DNA of 64,000 nucleotides from CAYMND01 sp964465065 (GCA_964465065.1 CAYXHZ010000005.1:37252-101251); one strand, 5' to 3'; positions 25,943-35,392 are shown, counted from the stretch's first letter. Notes: generated by a model from the letters alone, not told the origin. Program-made: numbers and translations.

Positions 25943-27289
25943 GCGGTTCAGGTAGCTCTTCTGTCGGACCAGACCTTCGATGTCGGCGCGTTTCTTGGGG
26001 ATTCCGGCAGAAAGAACCTCGTTGCCGCTTGCGCTGATCAGGACATCGTCCTCGATGCGCACGCCGTTGCCCTGATACTTTTTATAGATCGGAGCCACTT
26101 TTTCCCTGAAGGCGACGAACTCCTCTTCGCTCACTTTGCCGGCCAGCCGCTGCGGAATGTTTTCGATCATGTCGGCCGGGAAGTAGAGACCGGGCTCCAT
26201 GGTCACGACCATGCCCGGTTGGTAGACTTTGCCGGCGAGGTCCCGGCCGTACCAGGTCCAGACGTCGTGGACGTCCAGGCCGATGAAATGGTAGAAGCCG
26301 TGCTGGATGTAGAAGGCCTTCTGCCATGGCGAACCGGAGTCGGTCATCAGTCCCAGACGGGTCAGTCCACGGATCAGTGCATCTTCAGCCGCTGTCTGGG
26401 CGTCCGCCATCCTGGCGCCCGGTTTCATCGCGGCGATGGCCGCTTCCTGGGACGAGAGTACCAGATCGTAGATCTCCGCCTGAGCCGGACTGAAGCGACC
26501 CGAGACGGGGATGGTGCGGGTGATATCCGATGTGTACTTGTCGTACCAGGCGCCGACATCGAAGAGAATCAGGTCTCCGGCAAGCGCCTGCCGCTGTGAA
26601 GTCCCGAAATGGACGTTGACACTGTTGGGACCCGAGGCCACCTGGGAGAAGGAGAGGCCCTCCGCGCAGCCTCGGCGGACGGTTTCGCAGCTGAGCATGG
26701 AATTGATGGCGATTTCGCTCATGCAGGGTTCCACGGCCCGGATGGTTTCGGCCAGGGCCAGTGCGGTGACGTCGATGGCCGCTCGGAGCCTGCGGATCTC
26801 GTCTTCGCTCTTGATCACCCGCATGGGGTGGATCAGTTCGTCGAGGTTGCGGATGGACGATACCGTGGACAAGGGAGAGCGTTCTTTGGTGAATCGCTCC
26901 ATAAGCCGATTGTCGGAAAAAGACAGGGCCAGGCAACGGCGTCCGGAATAGAGCAGGCGGAAGAGATCGGGCATGAGACTCTCCTCTGGAAAGACCGCCG
27001 AAAAAGCGGCTTTGTCCCGGTCGTCGATCCGGCCGTAAAAGCGGAACGGTTGATCGTCGTTCGGCAGGATCATCATCACGCCGCCGTCGAGGTCCAGGCC
27101 GGTCAGGAAGTGGAAGTCCTTGTTCATGGCGTCCTTGCCCCAGGTCGGGGTGCGGGCGGAAACCAGGGCGATGGTCCGGTTGTCCAGCGATTCAAGCAGT
27201 CTGGCTCTCCTTAGCGAATATTCGTCTTGCGCGGCTTGAAGCGATGAAGCAATGAGAAAAATCAGAATTACAGCTAAAGTTCTGGACAT
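25934..27289 (-). CDS. exported Xaa-Pro aminopeptidase (M24B)
   Basis: The 451-residue enzyme should release N-terminal residues next to proline. ATG 27289 has GGAGGT and opens a signal peptide (MSRTLAVILIFLIASSLQAAQ), so it works in the periplasm or outside; longer in-frame starts are not supported. The C-terminal pita-bread domain has the five metal ligands in LFDVGAWYDKYTSDIT, HGFYHFIGLDVHD, TMEPGLY and GVRIEDDVLI. The N-terminal aminopeptidase-P domain is also present. It is transcribed alone and away from the bacillithiol operon. Confidence 0.9.
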   Translation of the reverse strand: MSRTLAVILIFLIASSLQAAQDEYSLRRARLLESLDNRTIALVSARTPTWGKDAMNKDFHFLTGLDLDGGVMMILPNDDQPFRFYGRIDDRDKAAFSAVFPEESLMPDLFRLLYSGRRCLALSFSDNRLMERFTKERSPLSTVSSIRNLDELIHPMRVIKSEDEIRRLRAAIDVTALALAETIRAVEPCMSEIAINSMLSCETVRRGCAEGLSFSQVASGPNSVNVHFGTSQRQALAGDLILFDVGAWYDKYTSDITRTIPVSGRFSPAQAEIYDLVLSSQEAAIAAMKPGARMADAQTAAEDALIRGLTRLGLMTDSGSPWQKAFYIQHGFYHFIGLDVHDVWTWYGRDLAGKVYQPGMVVTMEPGLYFPADMIENIPQRLAGKVSEEEFVAFREKVAPIYKKYQGNGVRIEDDVLISASGNEVLSAGIPKKRADIEGLVRQKSYLNRLR

Positions 27290-27440
27290 GATCCACCTCC
27301 ATGATTTTTCATCGTAGTGCATTGAAGATTGAAAGACAATGTGATTCGTAAAACCAGAATGACGAACCGTCAGCTGGACAGCGGCAAGCGGTGCCTTTTT
27401 GTTGTACAATACTGGCGGAACGACGAGCAGGGAGAAACGG

Positions 27441-28091
27441 ATGAACCACGTAAAGCCGGTCGTAAGAACAGAAACCGTCATCGTCGAGCAGTGCGACTGC
27501 GGCGGAGGCCGTTTCGGCTACATTCTGGCCGACGGTCCCGGCGGTTCGGCCTATCTCATCGATCCCGGCCCCGATCCCGGGGAGGTTCTGACCCGGCTGC
27601 AGGACGGGCAATACCTGCTCAAGGGCGTCATCCTGACCCACAACCAACCGGACTGTAATCCAGGACTGGACGAACTGCTGAGCGAATACCGTGTACCGGT
27701 GCTGGGGCATCTGGCCAACCAGCGGGCGGACATGCATGTCTCCGACGGCGAGCGGTGTCTGCTCGGCCGACAGTACCTGCACTTTCTGCACACCCCCGGC
27801 CACAGCGCCGATTCGATGTGCGTCCGCTTCGGCGGCCATCTTTTTTGCGGCGATACCTTGCTGGTCGGCACCGTGGGCGCCACGCCCAGCCCGGAGATGG
27901 CCCTGGCCCAGTTCGAATCGCTGCAGCGCCTGATGGAACTCGATGGCGAGCTGCTGGTCTGGCCTGGCCTGGACTGCGGTCCCGAGCCGCATTCCAGCAT
28001 CGCCGCCGAGCGGAAAAACAACCCGTTCATCGCCTGTTTGGGAGATTTCGGCGCATTTATGCGACTCAAGGAAAATCGGGATGTCCGGTGA
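27441..28091 (+). CDS. metallo-beta-lactamase-fold protein with degenerate metal site
   Basis: The 216-residue protein starts at ATG 27441 (GGGAGAAACGG upstream). It follows the glyoxalase II/MBL fold, keeping THN near residue 70, the HTPGHS histidine and CGDTL aspartate. The main HxHxDH motif reads HNQPDC and the final PGHxxG reads PGLDCG. Thus at least three of the usual metal ligands are replaced, and normal hydrolase activity is doubtful. Its 3' end overlaps bshC by four bases (GTGA) and it heads the bacillithiol operon, so a role with bacillithiol or its conjugates is likely but unproven. Confidence 0.8.
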   Translation: MNHVKPVVRTETVIVEQCDCGGGRFGYILADGPGGSAYLIDPGPDPGEVLTRLQDGQYLLKGVILTHNQPDCNPGLDELLSEYRVPVLGHLANQRADMHVSDGERCLLGRQYLHFLHTPGHSADSMCVRFGGHLFCGDTLLVGTVGATPSPEMALAQFESLQRLMELDGELLVWPGLDCGPEPHSSIAAERKNNPFIACLGDFGAFMRLKENRDVR

Positions 28092-29359
28092 GAAGGAAGC
28101 AGGAATTGGCTGAACAAAAAGAGAATAATTCGCCGAATCGACAGCCCGTCGTCACCGGCCAGCAGATCGGTCTGCTGGGCGGTCCGTTCTACACACCGTA
28201 CAAGGTTCTGGGAGCGGTCGCCACGGCGGCCCGTGAAGGGCGGCCGGCCATCTACTGGCTGGAGACCAACGACGCCGATTTTCAGGAAATTTCAGCCATC
28301 GATTACATCGACCGCGACGGCGGGCTCAAGCAACTGCGCTGGCGAAAGGAAACTGGTGGTCTTTCCTGTGGCCGGGTCCGGGTCGACGATCAGCTGATCG
28401 AACTGATCCGGCAGTTTTTCCAGGATCTGACCCCAACCGAGTTCACCCCGGCCCTGCGCGAAATGGTCCTGGACGCCTACCGCCTGGACCGGGAGCTGGG
28501 AGAGGCATCCCTGGCCCTGGCCCGCAGCCTGTTCCCCTTCGAAAACCTGAGTTTTTTCGATCCCCGCGACGGTGAATTCCGCTCTTTCTGCCGCCCGATC
28601 CTGCTTGAGTTGTTCGAAAACACGGCTGCAGGCGAGCAATGCCCCGGTTTTATCGACGACGGCGGCGTGCGCCGGGCCGTTTTCCGCCGCCCTGGCGGCT
28701 ACGCTTTGCGGGACGGCCGTTCCGTCGATCCGGGCTCTTTCCCGCTCTTGCCCAACGTGTACAGCCGGCCGCTGTGCCAGGACGCCTGGTTTGGCAGCTC
28801 GGCCTACATCGCCGGTCCGGGCGAAATGGCCTATCTGGCTCCGCTGGCCGATCTCTACCGTCGCTGCGGGGTTGAGCAGCCGCGCTTGATCCGGCGCATG
28901 TCGCTGTGCCTGATCGAACCCTGGAGCAGGCGGCAGCTGGACAAGCTCGCTTTTTCCGCCGATTCCCTGCTGGAACTGGGACCGGACAAGGCCCGGGCGG
29001 AACTGATCCGGCGCCGGACCGGACTCGATATGCCGAATCTGGAACAGCTCAGCCGGCAGCAATGCCGAAGCTTTATCGAAGGCTTGAGCGCGCTCCATCC
29101 CTATTTTTCACGGATTGAAACCACATTGGATCAGGAAATCAAACAAGTGCTCGGCAATATCCGTAAACAGAACCGGGAGCAGAATGCGGCCGATCTGGAC
29201 CGCTTGCAGAAGCTGTTCGCGCGGCTGCAGCCGTACGCCAAGCCGCAGGAACGGGTGATCTGCCCTTTTTATTACATGAATCTGTACGGCGGAACGGACC
29301 TGCTCAAACGGATCTATGAGCGTTACGATCCGCAGTTGCGTTACCTGGAGGTGAGCTGA
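28088..29359 (+). CDS. bshC: bacillithiol synthase, cysteine-adding enzyme
   Basis: BshC joins cysteine to glucosaminyl-malate in the last step of bacillithiol synthesis. The signature PVVTGQQIGLLGGPFYTPYK is clear, as are WLETNDADFQEI and the C-terminal coiled coil (about 340-390). GTG 28088 overlaps the upstream stop (GTGA); TTG 28106 with AAGGAAG upstream is the alternative. Either way the protein has about 420 residues. It lacks roughly the first 75 residues found in Bacillus BshC before the GQQ motif, because the upstream gene occupies that DNA. The frame upstream is a shadow of that gene. Confidence 0.88.
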   Translation: MRRKQELAEQKENNSPNRQPVVTGQQIGLLGGPFYTPYKVLGAVATAAREGRPAIYWLETNDADFQEISAIDYIDRDGGLKQLRWRKETGGLSCGRVRVDDQLIELIRQFFQDLTPTEFTPALREMVLDAYRLDRELGEASLALARSLFPFENLSFFDPRDGEFRSFCRPILLELFENTAAGEQCPGFIDDGGVRRAVFRRPGGYALRDGRSVDPGSFPLLPNVYSRPLCQDAWFGSSAYIAGPGEMAYLAPLADLYRRCGVEQPRLIRRMSLCLIEPWSRRQLDKLAFSADSLLELGPDKARAELIRRRTGLDMPNLEQLSRQQCRSFIEGLSALHPYFSRIETTLDQEIKQVLGNIRKQNREQNAADLDRLQKLFARLQPYAKPQERVICPFYYMNLYGGTDLLKRIYERYDPQLRYLEVS

Positions 29360-30084
29360 TGCCGGTCGATATTCTGGCTGTCGGTGCCCATCCCGACGAT
29401 AGTGAGATTTTCATGGGCGGCACCTTGATCAAGATGGTTCAGGCCGGTTACCAGACGGCCGTCTGCGACCTGACCCGCGGAGAGCTGGGCACTTACGGCG
29501 ACGCGAAAACCCGGCAGCAGGAAATCGAACATTCCAACCGGATTCTGGGCCTGACACGACGGGTCACCCTGGACCTGGGCGACGGCCGTCTCGAAGACAA
29601 TCAAGCCAACCGTCTGGCCCTGGTCGATGTCATCCGCGAGCTCAGACCCCGACTGGTATTCACCTTTGACGAACGCTTCACCCGTCATCCCGATCACCAG
29701 GTCTGCGCCCGGATCGTCTCGCGCTGCCTGTTTCTGTCCGGGCTGGAGAAACTGGAACGGCCGGGCGAAATCCATAGGGCCCGCTCCCTGATCCGTTTCC
29801 CGGAGATGCTGATTTCCTGCAAGCCCGATTTCGTCGTCGACGTGTCGGCGCAATGGAAGGAAAGGATCGCTGCCGTACGCTGCTACCAGACCCAGGTCGG
29901 CCGGCCCGGCGAAAAGGCGAAAAGCAAGACTTTCCTGCACTCCCACCATTTCTGGGAACTGTTGACCTCCCGTTCGGTCCAGGCCGGCGGCTGGGGAGGC
30001 TGTGAAATGGCCGAACCTTTCTATTCCGAGCACGTGCCGGTGCTGGCCGACCCGCTGGTTTCTTTCGACCGGAGTTTCGTATGA
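29359..30084 (+). CDS. bshB1: bacillithiol biosynthesis deacetylase
   Basis: The 241-residue PIG-L/LmbE-type enzyme removes acetate from N-acetylglucosaminyl-malate. Zinc ligands are seen in GAHPDDSE (residues 9-16) and in RHPDHQ near residue 113. The start ATG shares a base with the bshC stop (TGATG), and GGAGGTGA precedes it. Order in the operon is bshC-bshB1-bshA. The BshB1 subtype is a pattern judgement; related deacetylases such as Mca-like conjugate amidases have the same fold. Confidence 0.9.
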   Translation: MPVDILAVGAHPDDSEIFMGGTLIKMVQAGYQTAVCDLTRGELGTYGDAKTRQQEIEHSNRILGLTRRVTLDLGDGRLEDNQANRLALVDVIRELRPRLVFTFDERFTRHPDHQVCARIVSRCLFLSGLEKLERPGEIHRARSLIRFPEMLISCKPDFVVDVSAQWKERIAAVRCYQTQVGRPGEKAKSKTFLHSHHFWELLTSRSVQAGGWGGCEMAEPFYSEHVPVLADPLVSFDRSFV

Positions 30085-31193
30085 AAATAGCCATCCTGTG
30101 CTACCACCGCGTCGGCGGTTCCGGAATCGTGGCCTACGAGATCGGCCGGGCCATGGCCGAGGAACGGGGACACCAGGTGCACTTCATTGGCCTGCAACCG
30201 CCGTTCCGGCTGCGGGACGAGGCCAGCGAGTCCATCCGTTTCCACCGCGTCAACGTCAAGGAATACCCGGTTTTCGATTACCAGCCCTACGATCTGGCCC
30301 TGGCTTCGCAGCTTTCCGAAATCATCACCCGGTACGGGATCGATGTCGTTCACAGCCATTACGTGCTGCCCCACGCCATTTCGGCCATCCTGGCCCGCGA
30401 CATCGCCCGGCGACCCGTCCGGTTGGTGACCACTCTGCACGGCACCGACATCACAGTCGTCGGTCAGCACCCCTCGATGATGCATATCACCCGCTACGGG
30501 ATCGAGGAAAGCGACCGGGTGACGGCGGTTTCACAAAGTCTCAAGGAGGAAACGGAACGGATCTTCACACCCCGGCGGCAGATCGAGTGTATTTACAACT
30601 TCATCAACCCGGCCGTCTTCAATGTCAGGTCGGACAAATGCCAGACCAGACCCTGTGAGAAGCAACCGGTTTTTCTGCACGTGTCCAACCTGCGCGAGGT
30701 CAAAGGACCGGTCGATGTCGTCCGTATTTTCGCCCGGGCCCGTACCCTGCTCAATCAAAAGGGCAGGCTCAAGGTAGTCGGCGAGGGTCCGCTGGAGCCG
30801 GCCATGATTCAAGAAGCCGAGAAGCTGGGCGTGGCGGAATTCGTCGACTTTCTGGGCGTTAGATCCGATCTGGTCTGTCTGTTCAATTGCGCCGACATCT
30901 GCATCATGCCCAGCCGCAAGGAAGCGTTCGGTCTGGCCGCCCTGGAAGCCATGGCCTGTGGCACTCCCGTCCTGGCCGCCGCCGTGGGCGGATTGCCGGA
31001 ACTGATCGACGACGGCCGCAACGGTCTGCTTTTCTCGCTGGACGGGCTGGACGAGGCCGCCGAAAAAGCGGTCGCTCTGCTCGGTGATCCGGCGCGTTAT
31101 CAGGCGCTCAGCCGGGCCGCCGTCGAAACCGCCCATGTTGACTTCAACATGGAGGCTATTCTGGACCAGTACGAAGCGGTCTACAGCCGATGA
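30081..31193 (+). CDS. bshA: bacillithiol glycosyltransferase (GlcNAc-malate forming)
   Basis: This 370-residue GT4 enzyme transfers N-acetylglucosamine from UDP-GlcNAc to L-malate, the first bacillithiol step. Typical features are the N-terminal GGSG loop (CYHRVGGSGIVAYE), THLHGTDIT-like acceptor-side sequence (LHGTDITVVG), and the donor-site EAFGLAALE (E-x7-E) at about 290. It overlaps bshB1 by ATGA and the following ABC gene by ATGA. With all three bsh genes together, the cell should make bacillithiol as its low-molecular-weight thiol. Confidence 0.92.
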   Translation: MKIAILCYHRVGGSGIVAYEIGRAMAEERGHQVHFIGLQPPFRLRDEASESIRFHRVNVKEYPVFDYQPYDLALASQLSEIITRYGIDVVHSHYVLPHAISAILARDIARRPVRLVTTLHGTDITVVGQHPSMMHITRYGIEESDRVTAVSQSLKEETERIFTPRRQIECIYNFINPAVFNVRSDKCQTRPCEKQPVFLHVSNLREVKGPVDVVRIFARARTLLNQKGRLKVVGEGPLEPAMIQEAEKLGVAEFVDFLGVRSDLVCLFNCADICIMPSRKEAFGLAALEAMACGTPVLAAAVGGLPELIDDGRNGLLFSLDGLDEAAEKAVALLGDPARYQALSRAAVETAHVDFNMEAILDQYEAVYSR

Positions 31194-32938
31194 AGACCAA
31201 TTCCCGCCCCGGCATCGGGCAACTGGCCCCCTTGCTGCCCTACCTCAAGCAGCATCGGGGCAAACTGGCGGCCGGCTTTGCCTTCATGCTGCTGCAGAAT
31301 TATTTCTACATGCTCATCCCCGGTCAGGTGCAGCGCATTCTGGACGAGGTGGTCGGTGCGAACCGCTCCGAGCGGATCGTCGGCGACATGCTCCTCCTGG
31401 GACTGTTCACGGTCGTCATGGCCTTGTCCCTGTTCGCCATGAGGGCGCTGATCATCGGCGTGTCCCGAGAGATCGAGTACTCGCTGCGCGAACGGATCTA
31501 TACCGGACTGCTGGGCAAGCCGCTGTCCTTTTATTCCGACTACGCCGGCGGCGACCTGATGTCCCGCAGCTCCAGCGACCTGGCTGACGTGCGCCTGCTG
31601 CTCGGCCCGGGCATGATGTACATCCCAAATTCTTTGAGTCGGCTGCTCTTTTTCTTTCCGGTCCTGCTCGGCCTGTCGGCGAGGCTGCTCCTGTGGGTGG
31701 GGCTGTTGCTGGTCCTGCTGATTTCGCTGATCAGCTATTTTTTGCCAAAATTGCGCCGTTTCTATCTCGGCACCCAGGAGGCGGCCGGGCGTTTGAACGA
31801 GCAGCTGTGGCAGACCTTGCGCGCCGTGACCACCATCGCCCTGTTCCAGAGCGAAAAAACGGTTCAGGAGCGTTTCGACCACAGTCTTCTGGACTATTAC
31901 CACACCCAGATGCGGCTGGTCTGGCGCAAGGAGATTTTATGGCCGCTGTTCACCTTCGTGTTCTCGCTCAGCGAAGCCTTGACCCTGTGGATCGGCGGTC
32001 GTCAGGTGATGGCCGGACAGCTGAGCCTGGGGGAACTGTTGCAATTCAATCTGATGATCGGCTTTCTGGCCTTTCCGGTCTTTTCGATCGGTTGGGTCAT
32101 GTCGTCCCTGCAGCAGGGGATCACCGCCATGAGCCGTATCAATGTCATTTTGACAGATGAAGGAAGGGAAGGCCAGTCAAGCCCTGTTCCGACCGAAGAT
32201 TTGACGAACATCCGCCTGCAGGCGCTGCAATTTTCCTACCCGGCCAGCCGGGAGCCGGTTCTGAGCAGAATCGATCTGCGCCTGGGTTCCGGGGAGATTC
32301 TGGGCCTGACCGGAACGGTGGCCAGCGGCAAAACGACGCTGCTGCGCATTCTGGGCGGTCTGGAACGACCGCCGGACGCAACGCTGTTCTTCGATGACCG
32401 GGACGTTTGCGAACTGGGCAGCCGCCGGCAGATGCAATCCGTTTCCTACGTCACCGAATCGCCGTTTCTGTTCTCGCGCAGCATCGCCGAAAACATAGCC
32501 CTGGGGCGGACGGAGATCGATCGGGCGCGGGTGATGGAGGCTGCCGAAATGGCGGGGCTGCAACCGGACCTGCAGCGTTTCCCTGATGGCTTGGACCAGA
32601 TGATCGGTGAACGGGGACTGACCCTGTCCGGCGGCCAGCGTCAGCGGGTGGGGCTGGCCCGGGCCCTGTACCGCCGCGCACCGCTGCTGCTGCTCGACGA
32701 TCCGCTCTCCCATGTCGACGCCGAAACGGAAACCCGCATCCTGGGACAATTACGCCGTATCCCCTGGGTCAAGATGATGGTCATCGTCTCCCATCGGGTT
32801 TCCACTCTGAAGCTGGCGGACCGGATCGCCGTTCTCGAGGCCGGTCGACTGCGTGAAATCGGCAGTCACCGTGAACTGCTGGCTCACAAGGGGCTGTACG
32901 CCCGCCTGGCCGAGTTGCAGCAACTCAAGGGGGCCTGA
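31190..32938 (+). CDS. heterodimeric ABC exporter, subunit with Asp-type Walker B
   Basis: The 582-residue half-transporter has six N-terminal helices and an ATPase domain. Walker A is GTVASGKTT and the signature LSGGQRQRVGLARAL is canonical. Walker B ends LLLLDDPLSHVDAE, with aspartate where catalytic glutamate is usual; the H-loop is VSHRVST. Such a chain normally pairs with one having the opposite defect, here the next gene. Together they would have one active and one degenerate ATP site, as in BmrCD- and TM287/288-type exporters. ATGA overlap with bshA places it in the bacillithiol operon. Confidence 0.9.
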   Translation: MKTNSRPGIGQLAPLLPYLKQHRGKLAAGFAFMLLQNYFYMLIPGQVQRILDEVVGANRSERIVGDMLLLGLFTVVMALSLFAMRALIIGVSREIEYSLRERIYTGLLGKPLSFYSDYAGGDLMSRSSSDLADVRLLLGPGMMYIPNSLSRLLFFFPVLLGLSARLLLWVGLLLVLLISLISYFLPKLRRFYLGTQEAAGRLNEQLWQTLRAVTTIALFQSEKTVQERFDHSLLDYYHTQMRLVWRKEILWPLFTFVFSLSEALTLWIGGRQVMAGQLSLGELLQFNLMIGFLAFPVFSIGWVMSSLQQGITAMSRINVILTDEGREGQSSPVPTEDLTNIRLQALQFSYPASREPVLSRIDLRLGSGEILGLTGTVASGKTTLLRILGGLERPPDATLFFDDRDVCELGSRRQMQSVSYVTESPFLFSRSIAENIALGRTEIDRARVMEAAEMAGLQPDLQRFPDGLDQMIGERGLTLSGGQRQRVGLARALYRRAPLLLLDDPLSHVDAETETRILGQLRRIPWVKMMVIVSHRVSTLKLADRIAVLEAGRLREIGSHRELLAHKGLYARLAELQQLKGA

Positions 32939-32940
32939 GC

Positions 32941-34668
32941 ATGGACCGGCAGTTGTTGAAGCGCTTCTGGCCTTTCCTGCGCCGTCACCGACTGTGGCTG
33001 GCCTGGCTGATCCTGATGCTGCTGCTGATCGATTGCGCAGCGGTGCTGCAGCCTTACCTGGTCAAACTGGGTATCGACCGGGCCGTGGTGACCGGCGATG
33101 ACGCCGCATTGAACCGGCTCGTCGGCCTGTTGGTGGCCATCATGCTGCTGTCTTTGGCCGTTTCGGCCGTTTTCCAGATCTCGATCATGGCCCTGGGGCA
33201 ACAACTGCTCAAGGAGATACGCTCCCGTATGCACGCCCAGTTGCTGCGACTGCCGGCCGCATACCTGGACAAGACGCCGGCCGGCCGGATCCTGACCTAT
33301 CTGACCAGCGATGTCGAAGCCGTTCGTCAGTTCATATCCGAAGGCCTGGTCTCGGTGATCGGCGACCTGTTGAAGGTGGTCATCATCCTGGGGGCCATGG
33401 TCCTGATCAATTGGCGGCTGGCCCTGCTGGTTTTTTTGACCATCCCCCTGTTTCTGACTGTCACCGCCCTGTTCCGTCGCTCCATCCGCAGCGGGTACCG
33501 TGGCGTGCGTCAGGCCAACGCCCAGCTCAACACGCAGGTCGAAGAGACGATCTCCGGGATCACCGAGATCCATCAGTTCGACTGCGCCGCGCACAGCCGC
33601 CGCCAGTTCGATCAGGTCAACCGGACTTACCTGCAGTCGTTCATGCGGGTGGTGGTGGCCTACGCGGTCTATTTCCCGATGATCGAACTGGTTTCGACTC
33701 TGGCCCTGTGCATCACCCTGTTTGCCGGTCACCACGGCATGAACCGCTTCGTTCAGGTCGGCGAAATGTTCGCCTTCTTTACGTATATCCACATGTTTTT
33801 CCGCCCTCTGCGCCAGCTGGCCGAAAATTTCAACACCTTTCAGAGCGCAATGGCCGCCGCCGAACGGATATTTTCCTTTCTCGACGAGCCGCTGGCCGCC
33901 GATGACGGCAATGAACTGCCCGGATGGACGGAGGAGAACCTGATCGAATTGCGCCGACTCTCCTTTGCCTACAGGGCGGATGAACCGGTGCTGCACGATA
34001 TCAGCCTGACCGTGCGCCGCGGCGAGACCGTGGCCCTGGTCGGCGTGACCGGCAGCGGCAAAACCACCCTGGTCAAACTGCTGGTCCGTCTGTACGAGAG
34101 CGCACCCGGGCAGATTCGGCTGGCCGGCCGGGATATCCAGACACTGGACATCCGTGCCCTGCGCAGCATGATGGCCATCGTCACTCAGGAGTCCATACTG
34201 TTTTCCGGCACGGTCGCCGAGAACATCACCCTCTTCGACAGCCGGTACAGCCCGCAGCAGGTCGCCGCCGTCGCCGACCAGGTCGGGCTCGCCGCGCTTC
34301 TGAGCAAACGGGAACTGGGACTGGACACGATGATTGAAAATGGTGGCGAAAACCTGTCTTTCGGCGAGATGCAACTGATCGCCTACGCCCGGGCGCTGCT
34401 GCGCAATCCGGCCATCCTGATCCTGGACGAGGCCACCTCGCGCGTGGATGCCGAAACCGAGAAACTGATAGAAGCGGCGACACGCCAGGCGATCAGCGGC
34501 CGTACCACCATCCTGATCGCCCACCGCCTGTCGACCATTCATATGGCCGACCGAATCCTTTTCCTGCATCAGGGACGTCTTCACGAGCAGGGAAACCATG
34601 AGCAGCTAATGAGTCAGAACGGACTGTACGCCCGACTGTACCGCCTGCAACGGGACATGCTGGGTTGA
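32941..34668 (+). CDS. heterodimeric ABC exporter, subunit with catalytic glutamate
   Basis: The 575-residue partner has six helices and an ATPase with Walker A GVTGSGKTT, the unusual signature LSFGEMQLIAYARAL, and a full Walker B ILILDEATSRVDAE plus H-loop IAHRLST. Its glutamate would work with the LSGGQ of the upstream subunit, giving one competent site. The gene starts two bases after the upstream stop. The operon suggests export of bacillithiol, a bacillithiol conjugate or a toxic compound, but general drug export is equally compatible with the sequence. Confidence 0.9.
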   Translation: MDRQLLKRFWPFLRRHRLWLAWLILMLLLIDCAAVLQPYLVKLGIDRAVVTGDDAALNRLVGLLVAIMLLSLAVSAVFQISIMALGQQLLKEIRSRMHAQLLRLPAAYLDKTPAGRILTYLTSDVEAVRQFISEGLVSVIGDLLKVVIILGAMVLINWRLALLVFLTIPLFLTVTALFRRSIRSGYRGVRQANAQLNTQVEETISGITEIHQFDCAAHSRRQFDQVNRTYLQSFMRVVVAYAVYFPMIELVSTLALCITLFAGHHGMNRFVQVGEMFAFFTYIHMFFRPLRQLAENFNTFQSAMAAAERIFSFLDEPLAADDGNELPGWTEENLIELRRLSFAYRADEPVLHDISLTVRRGETVALVGVTGSGKTTLVKLLVRLYESAPGQIRLAGRDIQTLDIRALRSMMAIVTQESILFSGTVAENITLFDSRYSPQQVAAVADQVGLAALLSKRELGLDTMIENGGENLSFGEMQLIAYARALLRNPAILILDEATSRVDAETEKLIEAATRQAISGRTTILIAHRLSTIHMADRILFLHQGRLHEQGNHEQLMSQNGLYARLYRLQRDMLG

Positions 34669-34678
34669 GGAGAGCACG

Positions 34679-35392
34679 ATGAAGGAAAACGGAGATTCCT
34701 GCCGTCGAATCCGCTACATCTTCCGCCTGGAGGATGGCAAAGAGGAGAAATTCGATCTGTACTTCGACAATTTTACGCTCAAGCACAGCAAGGCTTCGTC
34801 CCGACCCGTTCCGAACTGGGCCGATTTGCAGTACTTTCAGTGCGCGCACTGCCCTCTCCAACCCAAAAAATCGCCGCACTGTCCGGCGGCGCTGGCCCTG
34901 GTCGGCGTTGTCAGTTCCTTTGACGGCATCCTGTCCTATGACCCGGTGCACCTGACCGTGGAAACCGAAGAGCGGATCATGACGCAGAGTACCAGCGCCC
35001 AACGGGCGATCGGTTCGCTGATGGGCCTGCTGCTGGCTCTCAGCGGCTGCCCGCACACCGCGTTTCTGCGCCCCATGGCCCGGTTTCACCTGCCCTTGTC
35101 CGACACCGTGGAAACCCTGTACCGGGTGACGTCCATGTATCTGCTGGGCCAGTATTTCGTGGTCGGTGCCGGTGGCAGGCCCGATCTCGAGCTGACCGGT
35201 CTGGTGCAGAACTATGAACAGCTGCAGCGGGTCAACTTCGGTCTGGCCGACCGTTTACGCGAAGCGACGCGCACCGATTCCTCGATCAACGCCATCGTCT
35301 GCCTGGACGTGTTCACTCGTACGGTGCCGCTGGCCATCGCCGAGTTTCTCGAGGAAATCAGACCGCTGTTCAGCGATTACCTAAAAAAATGA
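34679..35392 (+). CDS. cysteine-motif protein of unknown function (DUF6901-like)
   Basis: The 237-residue protein starts 10 bases after the ABC gene with GAGGAGA in front. An N-terminal beta part (FRLEDGKEEKFDLYFDNFTL) is followed by a cysteine cluster, FQCAHCPL then PHCPAAL (about residues 57-74), which could bind a metal. The rest is helical. I recall a DUF6901 family with this layout; function unknown. As the last gene of the bacillithiol-exporter operon it may act with thiols or metals, which is only a positional inference. Confidence 0.65.
   Translation: MKENGDSCRRIRYIFRLEDGKEEKFDLYFDNFTLKHSKASSRPVPNWADLQYFQCAHCPLQPKKSPHCPAALALVGVVSSFDGILSYDPVHLTVETEERIMTQSTSAQRAIGSLMGLLLALSGCPHTAFLRPMARFHLPLSDTVETLYRVTSMYLLGQYFVVGAGGRPDLELTGLVQNYEQLQRVNFGLADRLREATRTDSSINAIVCLDVFTRTVPLAIAEFLEEIRPLFSDYLKK

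Noticed and set aside
27755..28087. Upstream extension of bshC
   Set aside because: This frame lies inside the MBL-fold gene, and its translation is arginine/proline-rich shadow sequence.
27441..28091. Active glyoxalase II or persulfide dioxygenase
   Set aside because: The essential HxHxDH and final histidine motifs are replaced, so a standard enzyme name is not supported.
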